From Anisakis pegreffii (lineage: Eukaryota; Nematoda; Chromadorea; Rhabditida; Anisakidae), in contig JAPYMA010000216.1 of NCBI GenBank assembly GCA_035041965.1, forward strand, positions 186,001 to 250,000: a stretch of DNA of 64,000 nucleotides, in the 5' to 3' direction. Positions 41,801 through 53,873 of this stretch are shown one piece after another. The position numbers and the translations under genes are program-made. The stretch's first letter is position 1. Each line of letters opens with the position of its first letter. Under the pieces are notes generated by a model, which saw only the letters and a program-made list of their open reading frames with translations, had not been told where the DNA came from and searched no databases.

Positions 41801-43952
41801 ATTCAGAATATCTTGTGTATGATTTTGTTCAATGCTCCAGCACTGTTAAAGAATATCATTGGACCGAAATCGACGATTTTCGATGCGACAATAAAACTCG
41901 GTAATTTTCAGCAAGCGAACCTATAAACGATTTCCAACATAATAAAAGTGCCACTCCGCCCAATGCCAGCTGAACAGTGCACTACTGCAGGCGATTTGAC
42001 CGTATTTGCAATGCCGTGCAAAGTGTACGGTGTTATTAATTGCTTTGGTGCGAATCGATCCGGCCAATCTTTCCACTGAAAATGTCGCACTTTTCTCGTC
42101 TCATTCTCGTAACTTATCCATAAAACCGTTAATACCACACCATGTCGACACTGTATCTGAAAAATGTCACCAATTTCATTGTGTTCATTTGGAAATTTCG
42201 ACGAAACTCTTCAGTTTGTGGAAATCTCATGTGTCTTCTTTCAGTTAATCCAATTGAATTAAGAAACAAAGAGAAAATAAACTAAAAATGAGCATACATC
42301 ATTATTCAAAATCGTAATTCCGTTGAATTGTTTTGATTCGTTAATTTTGATCGGCCAATAGGGTACGCATTTCTGATTACCGTCTTCGCATAACTCACAT
42401 AGCATTATAATTACTTCAACACGTTCTTGCCATATCATTCGCCAAAAATCAGCTATTGTATTCTCTAATGGACCCTCAAATGTCTCATCATTTAATACAT
42501 ACTGTGAAAATTTTAGCGTTCGCTTGAAATAATGAGAAAAATTCATTGAAAGGAAAGATCGGATAACATTCAAGGATGAAATGTTTACAAGTGGTATTCT
42601 TTTGCATGTCAATATCTCGTGCAGTAAGACATACGTAAAGTAGCACATTGAAGCAGAAATTAACATGTGTTTGTTTAATCGTTCTTCACTGACCATACTA
42701 ATTGTAGCGATATGTGAAGATGCTATCTCAAGCGCCTCTTTTTACTGAAGCATGTGAATCGTTTATGAAAGTTACTTTCGGTAGAGCGAAGAAGTTGTGA
42801 GTACCTGCGTGCAAATGAACTTTTTACCAAGGAATTCGTGTGTTACCCAACTGGCATGAATGAAATCACCACTGAATTTTGGCATTGGTTTCAGTATAAC
42901 TCGACTATCATCTAAGCAAACGATATCTGTAAACAAAATACAATTCAGTGCTCACTACAGAACGGCACTTCCAATCCTTGAAAATGTATTGCATCGAGAT
43001 GTCTCCTATTCGAGAATTCTTCAGATATGAATGCTCTTGTGTCATACAATTCTTTGCTGGAGTGTTTATCCTAATTTTCAGGGTGACCTGTTTTCACGAT
43101 GATGCACAGTGTGATCGCATGGTGTGACAGTTGATCAGAAATTTTTGTCGAGTTTAGAAAAGAGAAATAAAGTGGAGAAACTATCAGTGATCAGTAAGTG
43201 AAAATGGTAAGATGGCAATGTTCGTGAACAAAGTCAAGCAATGTCAGTTTTTAGACTTGAATGCTCTTGTGAGAGTGGAATGGCATAACTGACCATTATA
43301 ACGACACTTCACTGTGTTCTGTTCGTGTGCGATTTTCGTTAGTTTACTCGGATATGCACCGCGTAATTGAATCTGTCGAAAACGTCGCTTGAAATCCTCA
43401 ATATTCAGTTCGTTCACTTTTTCTGCAAAAGTTACCATCGCAATCATCCTGAAATTTCATTGCTGACCTCACTCCCTAAATATACACACATCATTTTGAG
43501 CAGCAATCCACACGTTGATAAATTTCACAATCACAATCAGACACATCATTCAATCTGTGTGATGGTTGTTCATTTTTCTTGATATCCTTATACATAAATC
43601 AAATTTTAAGCGAAAAATTTCCGTTCAACTCATCAATTCTCTTCTCAAGAAGGGCTGAAAATAGTGTTGTTGAAATCCAGATCGATGAGACTTAAGTTAA
43701 GATGTTTGAGTTCATGATCGACCGATTGATCGATAAAGTGAACAGTGAATAGTGCCAATGTAATAATCTGCTTACTCGGCAAGTTTTTCTCTGCTTATTC
43801 TCGCAATACGAATAATGGGAATCTTTCCGGTTGGGGAGGACGAAGACGCATCAACGATACAAGTCAGCGAGTCGGTGGCTGTGGCTGGTGTCGTTTGAGT
43901 GGTGGACGATTTTGATGATAATTCGTCATTTTCTTTTGTTGGCTTTACGGCT
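38807..43952 (-). CDS. Protein tyrosine phosphatase with long Lys/Ser/Glu-rich tail
   Basis: Exons in transcription order: 43776-43952, 43294-43448, 42805-42926, 42298-42501, 41921-42156, 41548-41715, 40885-41020, 39140-40462, 38807-38923. Phases match throughout, giving about 878 visible residues; the initiator exon was not found. The catalytic domain is complete: substrate loop KCRYND (usually KNRYND), PMPKFSGDFIHASW, GPLENTIADFWRMIW, WPD loop WKDWPDRFAP with the acid Asp, signature VHCSAGIGRSGTF with the catalytic Cys and Arg, and Q-loop QTFDQF. It should dephosphorylate phosphotyrosine and resembles the expanded nematode cytosolic PTPs. A basic linker (FKRKTGG, RELLNREKQQQ) leads into a disordered tail of about 480 residues rich in Lys, Ser, Glu and Gln, with no predicted domain. 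The donor after exon 6 (CA/GTTGGC) is weak, so the tail could belong to a separate transcript, but both joins are in frame. Confidence 0.82.
41240..41425. repeat. Purine-rich G-run tract in a phosphatase intron
   Basis: Two G/A-rich blocks (about 41,255-41,276 and 41,380-41,426, the latter with a GA dinucleotide run) lie in the intron between exons at 41548 and 41020. On the transcript strand they read as pyrimidine tracts. The plus strand has runs of four or more G. Confidence 0.75.
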
Positions 43953-44025
43953 CTGAAGAAATTCACTTGTTCAATTTTATGAACTCAATCACTTCTATCG
44001 TTATTCTATCGTTTTCATTTTCCAT

Positions 44026-44031
44026 TTTATT
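44026..44031 (-). terminator. Poly(A) signal between the SMG-like and phosphatase genes
   Basis: TTTATT on the plus strand is AATAAA on the minus strand, about 260 bases after the SMG-like stop. The first visible phosphatase exon begins about 75 bases further on, after TTTCTTCAG. This spacing is like the intercistronic gaps of nematode operons. Confidence 0.5.
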
Positions 44032-44287
44032 CGAGGTGAAATGAATCTGTCATGGATTACTCGAAGATATCAAATTTCAAATGATACGGATAGAGGATTG
44101 GGCCTCAGTTGGATTATCAATCACCATCGACGGACTAGCGAACGTTCATTGACGAATTCATCAGCTGCCACATGGCATTCACTTTCATTTGGTCTTCAGT
44201 CTTGATTACGATACATTTACCTTTCTCGTTTTACTAATCAAATTTAGGAATTTTCCATGTTTGCCTTCATCTCACATCAACTAATCA

Positions 44288-47200
44288 TCAGTTAATCCCA
44301 TCTATAACAGTTATTAGATAATAAGTGTGCATGTTCGAGGGTAGCAGTTCATCTTGATCAACTTCATCAATAATATATCCGAAATGATCAAGCCGATCAA
44401 TCACTTGATCGATAGGATCAAAGTTAAGCATCATGAAGTAATCAGAGACCGATGAAGTTAACACTTCGTATCGCACTATGGAAATCTGCTATTGTAGGAT
44501 TCATCTGAATTCTGACAGTGCTTATCCGTACCATTCAATATTTGATATCAAACATCCGCCCAGAATAGCATCTCTCATCTGACTTTGGAACACAACAGGA
44601 AATGAACATGATGAAGCAACGTTCAGTTCGTAAAGAACGTTCGTTCATCTGATGCAATGACCAGATGTCAAAATATATCACATTAACAATTGCTCCTCAA
44701 ATCGAAATTGGATCGAGCACATGAAAACACTCGAATAAACCAGGTAACGAACAATTTTTTAACGGTACGTCCTCGCTTGTTGCCAACAGCAACGGCAGCA
44801 GCAGTCTGACGTACCCTACCGCCGCCCTCCATCGATGATCCTATCAAATTATGTATTCGACCGCAGATCGACTCTTATTTATGCTCGTCACTTATGATAA
44901 TTCCGATTAATTATGGCAAAATTTTACAATTACTACATTGAATTTTGTAAAGTGCATCGATGAATCAATCGAGGTGATAAAATTAATGAATAAATCTCAT
45001 CGCATTCAAATCAAATTGAATAAGCGCATCGACGTTAAATTCACCAACATTGTGATGTTTCAATTGTACATCATTATCATATATCACCGTTATTGCAGTA
45101 GGCGAACTTAAATTACGAATCCTCAAATCTTCTTCACTTGCACCGTCTTATGAAATTCATTTCGTCATTTCATCAGTAAGCATGTACTCCACAATTGTGA
45201 CTCTTTACGAACTCACGTTGTTAACACACCATTTTGCACATTAATGAGTTACTTTTCTACTTTCTATGCAGAATTTATGTTTTAGTCTCTGACTTTCCAC
45301 TATATTGTGTGACTCTTTATTGATAACAACAATGCATGATTGTGGGAAAAGATTCAGATGATCATTTGCCAACTAAACATGCCAAAATATTTTCGAAAGT
45401 TTATGTCATCAATTGAGCAATCTCACAACAATAACATCAATATAAACAGATCAGAACAATTAAAAATCACAACTGTAAAACGATTTATAATGATGGCAAC
45501 AACATTTAAAATGATAACAATAATCATTCAAGTTATCGCATTTTTTGTTAACAGTCATAATAATAGCAGTTATTGCAGTAACCGAGCTTAAATAGATGAT
45601 AGCACTGCAGCAGTACGTGAGACTCGCTGTCGGCGACGCTCAGCGAACGACGCTGAAATAAAAATTATCAGAGACAGTTCGTTCGTCAAGTGAATTTTGA
45701 AGTAATCAGAGAATGAAATAAACAAAACATTTTGAAGCAATCACAAATACTTACAAGAGTGCGCGTCAATGAATGCAGTGAAGTGCTCGTTGGGTAAATC
45801 AGAGATTCGATACGATTTGAGTGTTCTCAATAGAATTATGGTAAGTCGAGATACGAGCGATTCAACCGATGCCCTTTCGTAATCCAAGAAGGATAGCGGT
45901 ACGAAATGAATATTTTCACATTTTAACTGAAATTTTCACACTTTATCTGGAATCGATCTGACGATTAAAATACCGATTTCAATAGATCACGCGATAAAAG
46001 TGGACAAATTGAGGCACAGTAAAACATAAAACATTCGCTGATTTTGGCATCAATTTTAGGTATTTCAAACATTTTGTGCAAATATCATCCAAAATTATCA
46101 CTTGGAAGGGAATCTCACGAAATTTACCGTGAGGTTGGGATCGTAATCATCGATCAGGCATGCTAAATTACGTATCCACTTCAAATCATCCGCTATTCGA
46201 TTCACCAGAGAAATTTTCTTCGTTTCGATCCAACTCACATGAATCCATAACGTTGACAACAGTTGTTGCTTAATTTCCGTTGCTTGATCCTCCTGAACTT
46301 CTTCAGATCAGCTACAGAGTTCCCATTAAAATATCCTAGATAAGTTTCCAAGTGTATTTAGAATTCAACAAAGGAAAAATTACACGACGTCTGAATAAGA
46401 ACCGAACTTGTAAGAACAATCCAAACAATTTCCAAAAAAAAACGAAACGAACCATAAGTGAAAGTTGTAACAGAAAACTGAAATGATCAGTGATAATATT
46501 GACAATATAATTCGAACACTTCACTTCGTCTTGCGATACACCCAGCTGATACCAAACTGATACTAATATAACGAAATACATCCGCAGTTTTGTCGAGTAA
46601 TCAATTTTGCGTTTTGAATCTCTCAGCGATTCATGCATTCGTTCGAACACATTCTTATCTAATGAACTCAACTGCAACAATTATTTCATAACTTTGATCA
46701 ACAAATCATGAACCGATTTTCAAATTCGTCATGAAATAAGTAAGAATAATTTCGTGACTCTTATCGGAACCGATATTGGAACCTGTCAAAAATGATGACA
46801 AAAATAGAAAATGATAATGAAAAATATGGTGACAATAACATAATATAATACAATATAATGGCAACAACAAAAAAGATGACTGTAAAATCAACAACGCACA
46901 CTATGACATCTGCCGATCACTTTGAAAAAAACTGAATCGTAATCATTATTATCGTCTTCTGCAAATTGGAACAACTTCATTGCCGAACACACTTTGAGAA
47001 TTCACTTAAACTATTGAACAGTGAACAGTATACCCATCTTCATCACCGTGAATTGCTTCTTCGAATATCCAAACTCATAATGTGATCACACATCAGAATT
47101 TCAGTGAAAACAACAAATACAATATCTCGGATGAACAAAAGCCCCTCACTGACCAATATTGATCGACGCAAATTTATTGAAAATTTGCTCGATATTCGCC

Positions 47201-49348
47201 GAAGCTGGTGTGAACGATTCGCGAGCGTTCATCGCGAGAACGTGATAATACAACGCTTCCAAGTAATGCTTCTCGATACTCTCCACCAGTGCAATCTCAA
47301 ATGAAACGCCGTGATGAAATTTGAATTTGTACCGAATTCAATGAATCATTCAACTATTCAGAAGCGTAAATCGTTAAAGATGTACACAAACAATTGTGGC
47401 AGTTAACACCTGATTACACGATTGACCATCATCCGGATTCGCACGAAATGCACACGTGTATAATTCACGAGCCATTTGAGTATCGCCCTTAAAGTACTCG
47501 ATGCAGCCCATGAAATCAGAACAGCAATTTGCAATATTATGAAACAGAATATAGAAGGGATGAACTGAATGAATGAGCTGTATTCTGATTACCAAATATC
47601 TGAACAGATCACCCATACGAATACAAATGAAATGCGAGAAACGAGCGATGAGGAGTGGTGATAGACGGGGAGGAGGCGATGAGTTCACGCGATCAGAGGT
47701 CGGCACTGACGACGACGATGAAGGTAAACGAATGGCGTGAGGACACATCGACGAGATCATAGGCACATCGTTGATCGCAAAACCTTATGGGTGGATAGCA
47801 TAAATTATGGATTTAATAAAAATTTTTCGGAACAAACACTGAGATCAGCGCTCTTGAATTTCGTTCACAACGACTGCCGAACATTTACAATCTATTCGTC
47901 AAAAACCGATAGAATTATCGAATTTGTAAGTGAAACGAAATAAATGCGATTAATGAAATCGTTGAAGGGATATTCGAATTCAAGATTCAAGCGGTGTTTA
48001 GGTGTTATGCGATAAATTTATTGATGATTATCAGCATTTTCAAAATTTCTGTTGGTATTTAATTATACTGCAATAACACAATGAAATAAAGTGTTCACTA
48101 CTCGTCTGCACTGTACACCAATCAAATGATTCAAAAGTGTTTAATGAGAGCAATCCGAAATCGCATCTTACCATATTTATCTTGAACGACTACACTCAAA
48201 TTAGCCAGCTCACCAAGACTTTCATAGATTGCGGTGTACATCTGCTGAAGAATGAAATGCGTATGATTATTGCAACTGTTTTTAAGGTTTCGAACAAATA
48301 CTGAATTTCTGATAATATTCTGAAGTTTCTGACAATATCCCAAACAAATATTCTGAATTAGATGAATTTCACTATCAAATTCGGGTGATTGGTATATCCA
48401 TGAAGTTCATCGAGGACGACATACTCTCTGTCAATTGATCAATTTCATTTTCAGAGTTTTCTCACCTCCGTAGATAAATGTTTCTGAAACTTGCGCAAAG
48501 TATCTAGAATTGGAATTCAACAGAAGGCTGGGCTCGAGCTCCTCACCAACTGAGATGTCACGAAGATGAAAGTGTTGAAGAGGATTCGGATTAATTAAGG
48601 ACTTGTATCGTACCATTTTGAGCATTCTTTCGTTGCTTTTCATTGGTGTTTGTTTTTTGAAGAGATCAATTTGCTCTCTCAATACATTAAAATACAATAG
48701 ATCAGCATGTTGTTCAAATGCAAATTGTAAATCCGTCACAAACACCTTCTCAATCAACTGAAATAGTATTGCAATCAAAAATACTTCGAGCATCACTATT
48801 ATAACTCACATGACGTTCACGTCTTGACTTTTAGAAAATGCAAATGAATTTATTGAAATAGTGAAACAAAAATTTTGTATTATTCAGTTATCGCTGATTA
48901 GTGAAATTTACTTGCTTGAAAGCTGTTAGTTTTAGGGATAACTCTTTCTTTCACATACACATAAATGATTGTGTATTATTAAACGCTTTCATAAATGTTA
49001 TGTGAACTTTGTTCCAGGATTGACTGTGCACAAAATTCTAGCTTAACGGTACGAGATGTTGTTCGATGAGAATCAGACACCTTGTGAACTCTGTCGCCCG
49101 GATGAAGAATTCGGAGAATGCTGAATGAAATGGCGAGTTACCGTAAGTAAAGGAGTACGATAGTTGTACTCGTTACGATTCTCCTTTGGTATGTACTGCA
49201 GTTGTTTGATTTGTTGCCACAGTCTGTTCTCTTCTCGCAACGTCGACATCACCACACTCAACTCAACTGATTGACGCCTCTTTAAATACGAATCGTCGTT
49301 TTGCTCTCCAAAAATTTTTGTTTCAATGAGTTTTCGAATGTGTTTCAT
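44288..49348 (-). CDS. SMG5/SMG7-type nonsense-mediated decay factor (EST1 family)
   Basis: Exons: 49142-49348, 48614-48757, 48172-48244, 47593-47783, 47410-47496, 47154-47295, 46900-46958, 46540-46671, 46128-46292, 45755-45926, 45617-45652, 44764-44840, 44288-44485. All phases agree, giving 560 residues. The N-terminal 14-3-3-like fold is recognisable: VFVTDLQFAFEQHADLLYF corresponds to the human SMG7 segment MLVTDLEYAL. RMGDLFRYL corresponds to HLGDIARYR, and QMARELYTCAFRANPDDGQ to the TPR-like helix ending in SNGQPYNQ. A Ser-rich loop sits before RMGDLFRYL. Family members bind phosphorylated UPF1 and recruit decay or dephosphorylation machinery in the cytoplasm. There is no C-terminal PIN nuclease motif, so it is not SMG6-like; SMG5 versus SMG7 is undecided. 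The last three exons are the least certain, since they rest on phase and composition. The start ATG lacks a nearby acceptor and could instead be the internal Met of MSTLREENRLW. Confidence 0.82.
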
Positions 49349-49786
49349 TGGATAACATTTCAACAAAAAAGTTAATTTGCATTGCTACACATATAGGATT
49401 TCAAGATCTAATCTGCATGCAAACATCTAATCTACAACACTAGATAACCTAAATGTCTGAACAGCATAAAGTGAATCGAATTCAGAATATTACTGAAGTC
49501 GAGATGAAATCTAATTAATTGGTCATTTACTATTCATAATCAGTTCAGTCCCGAATACTCACAATCAGCAAAAGTTGACCCATAAAAGGAAGTTAAACCC
49601 GCGACTTGAAGGTATTTCGTGCAAGTCTACTCTACCAGCATCTTATCAATAACAACTCTATGTTTGGTACAATGCATGGAGATAAAGATATCGAGAATCG
49701 ATCGAAATCAAGTCGAATGATTCGGAAGAAGAGGATGATGTCTGAAGCATGACATGACAAGTATTTCATTGAAATGAATCTTATAC
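49349..49786. other. Gap between PAN3 poly(A) signals and the SMG-like start
   Basis: About 440 bases with no coding signal. If the minus-strand genes are transcribed together this is the intercistronic region; otherwise it holds the SMG-like promoter. Confidence 0.4.
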
Positions 49787-49796
49787 TTTATTTATT
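49787..49796 (-). terminator. Overlapping poly(A) signals, candidate PAN3 3' end
   Basis: TTTATTTATT on the plus strand gives two overlapping AATAAA hexamers on the minus strand. A single earlier one (TTTATT at 50223-50228) is the first I found after the PAN3 stop at 53874. Confidence 0.4.
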
Positions 49797-50017
49797 TGTA
49801 ACAAACAAACACAAAACAATAAAAAAAACAGATGAAAAACGCAAGCGTACAATACAGAATACGTATTGAATGATAACGATAATTCTTTATACTTATGATC
49901 CTATTCATAACAATTTTTCCGACAGAAATAACTGTAAAAGTTATACGGATAATACATCGTTTAGCACATCGAAGTATGGTAATATGGAGTTTACAATACA
50001 AGAACAATAATAACGGT

Positions 50018-50044
50018 AATAATAATAATTATTATTATTATTAT
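50018..50044. repeat. AAT/ATT microsatellite forming a palindrome
   Basis: An (AAT)n run passes directly into an (ATT)n run, so the 27-base tract is nearly self-complementary. Confidence 0.8.
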
Positions 50045-50805
50045 CATAAATTCGTGGAGTACAATCATTTGCACAAAATGAAAAAGAAATTAACAGAAGA
50101 GTGAAGAGAAAATCCACCCCACCAAATTATCAACAACTTTCAAATTCAAAATCAACAAAGGAATTCGAATGAAAATATATAATTCATAACACATTTTGAA
50201 TTACATTTAAACGAACGAACGTTTTATTTCATTTTCAACTGCGAAATGTTACAAATAACACTGCATTCGGCACAACTCTCAACAGAATTCGACTTAACAA
50301 AACAAACGACTTAATAAACAGCAATAAATATATGCAGATTCTACAAGAACCACGTGCCTCAAAAGTCATGCACCAATACATAAATGAATTACACAATGAA
50401 ACAAATCATTCTTGACCGCAGTGAAAAAAGTCCAAAAAAAAAAAAAACTGAAGTACTTCGTAGAAAATGAAGAGAGGTTATTGATATAGAAATTCGCTCC
50501 TAAAACGCAACTGCAAATAATTTCATTCGTTATATCAAATAAGGAAAAGAACAGTGAAACGAACAGAAGCGGATATGGAAATTATTCGAAAGTCATCGAC
50601 TACGGTGCAAAATCAATCATCGCAAAATTCCGAAATAAAAATTTCAACTCAGTGAGATTGCTCTAACTGGAATCAGTATTGACTAAATTTGACATCGTGC
50701 TGAAGTCAAACAAGCATTACGAATATCACTAAAAAATTCTGATTTGTCTAAAATGTGGAAGGTTTTTTCAAGGTTATGATGCATTCATATTTGAATCCAT
50801 CCTAT

Positions 50806-50865
50806 TGGGAGAAGATTTGTATCTGCTTTGAATCCATATTCAAAACAGACACAAACCTTCTCCCA
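50806..50865 (-). other. 60-nt hairpin pairing fully only in minus-strand RNA
   Basis: The arms at 50806-50833 and 50838-50865 are 28 bases each with a 4-base loop. Compared with a perfect inverted repeat they differ at three positions. In minus-strand RNA all three become G-U pairs, giving an unbroken 28-bp stem; in plus-strand RNA they are A-C or C-A mismatches. The hairpin sits in the presumed PAN3 3' UTR, on its sense strand. Length and stem resemble a pre-miRNA, but the loop is very small for one. It may also be a structured UTR element. Confidence 0.5.
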
Positions 50866-53800
50866 TCAAGAACTCACAATGAAAGTCGGATAATTATTCA
50901 ACTTTTACTTCGTCATTTTTCGTAAAAAATAATTATTACATTAGAACGCACTCAAATCAAAAAAAACAAACAATAATCTCTCACCAAAATGAAACAACCG
51001 AAATCAGATTTCAATTTACCTTCACATGAATCCCATCCACAAACAACAAAAACAACTCAACTATTAACGCAAACAAAAAACGTCAAAAAGCGTTTAATAG
51101 TGAAATGATGAACAAAAAAAGAATCCACAATAAAAACCAATCGTAAAAGTTTCAATTTGCACACGAACAGCACATAGCGTCATTTGGAAAGATTCAAATA
51201 AACCAATAAATTGTGCAATGCATCAAAAACTAAAAATCCACAGTAAACGAATAACACAGCAAGAAAAGGAAACCAAACAAATAAAATAAGAAGAAATAAG
51301 AAAGAAAGAAAGATTCAGTGATTTTCAACACAATTAACAACTTGCAATTTGAACGTACCAACAAAACGATTTCACAACAGTTGAAAAAAAGAAAAGAATG
51401 CAATTCAATTCGATCTAATTTCAGTTCTTCAATTTTCTTTCTTGGTTTTTGTTTTCAATTCAGTTTTGACGGTCGATGAGTGGTGCACCAAATATTTGTA
51501 TATAATCAAGTGATCGAACACAACAGAATCAGAACTCAAATAGAACCAAACAAAGTTGAACAACTGGGAGCGTAAAAATGAGTTGACCGCAGACCGATAA
51601 CTACAATCATTCTAATCAACACAATCAATTCTATTAAGCACCCGTTCGTTACAATAATAACAACAACAACAACAACGAAACGGTAACATTCTCAACAGAA
51701 TTTAAATTTAAAAAACACACACTCTGCCCAACAAAACAAAGAAAAACTCACACTAAAAGTGACAAAAACAAATGACAAATATCTATGACCTCAAAAAATT
51801 TAGTAGAAAACCCGCCAGAAACGTCCTCTTCAAAGAAACAAACTGCAACGATGGTTGTGAACCAAACCGAAAAGAAACTTTTCCAACTAAAAAAAAATTG
51901 TAATGAACATCGACTTGAACGAGTCATCGTGTCGACGAGCCATGAGGAATAGAAAAGACCAACAATGATTGTAATAACAATAGTATGAGATAAGGTAGAA
52001 TGAAAAGATAATGTTGATGATAACAGAGGAAATCTCAAAACAAACAATAGCAATTGTGGTAACTAACAGCGACTGCGGCCTTAACAATCAAATATATCAA
52101 AGAACGAATGAACAAATTCAGAACTTTGTACGATATCGGTTAACATCAAAATGATTCACGAATGATGGCTACTTGGATGTTTGGTTGACAAAATTTGATC
52201 ATAAACGACAAAAACGAATCAAAGAAGTAAAAAAAGTGAAACATAAAAGCGCAACAAGACGAACATAACTTATTCATTCGTGTAAAATGATTGGAAATTC
52301 TTCAGTGGTATTTTGTAATTATCAATAATAGTTATTAAAAGGATAGATGACACCAATATCCAAACGAATATTCATAAATAATGGATAATAATAATAACAA
52401 TAATATAAAATTGTGAATAAGAGAATGCTGCGTCTAGACATATACAAACAAAGAAACAGTAACAATAACAGCACACACCAACAACGGTCGTTTCATCGAC
52501 ACCCGATAACATCAAATTCGAAAGCGAATCAAAATGAAGCGCCGATTATTCGAACAAATCAATTCTCACAAAACTTCTCAAAGACACACAAAAAACGGAA
52601 CTGATAAATGAAATGAAATTATGAAAATATCAACGTAAATGAGGCAATTTGATGACGATACAAATTTTAAAACAAACAACAAAAACAAAAACGAGTAAAC
52701 AAACACTCAAAAGAGAGCAAAACAAATCCAATCTCTCGTTGTTGAACTGATCTTAAGATGTTCGCTAAACCATACGATCAGCCAACTACAATCAATATAA
52801 TAAAATTACTCGAATAACCATTTCAGCGCAAGCAAATCTTAACTCGACGTTAGAACATCGAACCAAGACTCGACTATGAACCAAACAACAACTTCACGAC
52901 TGATTTTGATTAAAACTTACACGTCAAGAAAACTCAGAGAGATACTGAATGAAGAGGATTAATCACTCTTATCGAAGATATATTTCGGATAAAAATTTCG
53001 CTGCCTATAATCGATCACCCCTTCCAAAGTGAATTCAAAAAGGAATAACGAAATTCAAACAGAGAACTATCCATAGAATATGCTCAAATGAAGAGAAAAC
53101 CAATCAAGATCGTATCGTAATTTCAGACTCGAAATCTAAATAAATCATCCGATTCAAAAAAACAATGAATGTCAAAATGTCGAGAAGAACAAGAACTCAG
53201 CTTTAAACAAAATGAACAGAACAGCAATTAAAATGAAACCTGAAATAATATATGCGAGGCGTTACATGTTTGTTAAACACACATACACATAATCAATCAC
53301 ACAAATTCAATCGCACAATTTAAATTTTAAAAACAATCACTTAAAAAATGAAACAACAAATGAAGAAGTAAAAGAGTAAACAAACAAACGACAAGAAATA
53401 AAACTAAATGAGAAAAAGGCAAGCATATGAATAAAATCTCTGCACAAAAACTGCTAGCGATACAGTCACTTTGTGCCATCCTTATAAATTCTATTGTGAT
53501 TGCTCAAAATTAAATTTTTTTCAAAGGCGTTCTGAAACTGAACTACTTTTCAACGGAAAACGAGAATTTCAAAACCATTCCGCAGAAGGTAATCAACGAT
53601 AATTTTCAAACAAAATACTGGAAACCTTTTCATTTTCCATCACTATATTCCAACGACGCAATTAAAAAGAGCAATCATTCAGCTATCCCATTAACCGATC
53701 GAAATCAGATGGCAACATGTGATACTTCTTATACTTTGCACAATACACTCAATTAGCAACAATGTAATACCTCTATCAAATTCAATACATTTGATAAAAA

Positions 53801-53873
53801 TTATGAACGGAGAGATGGACCAAAAGAAACAATTAAATTGAAAATAAAATTGTTTGTGAAACGATTCACTTCT

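Larger units (their letters stand above)
49797..53873 (-). other. Presumed long 3' UTR of PAN3
   Basis: About 4 kb with no convincing coding exon and a marked strand bias: the plus strand is rich in A and C (AACAAAAACAACTC and similar), so the minus-strand RNA would be U/G-rich. Reading the strand by eye, I saw no minus-strand AATAAA before 50,223. This fits one long 3' UTR, although an unrecognised non-coding gene cannot be excluded. Short CAA and AAT microsatellites are scattered through it. Confidence 0.45.

Noticed and set aside
44288..49348. Assignment of the SMG-like protein to SMG6
   Set aside because: No PIN-domain nuclease sequence follows the 14-3-3-like/TPR region, and the protein ends at about 560 residues.
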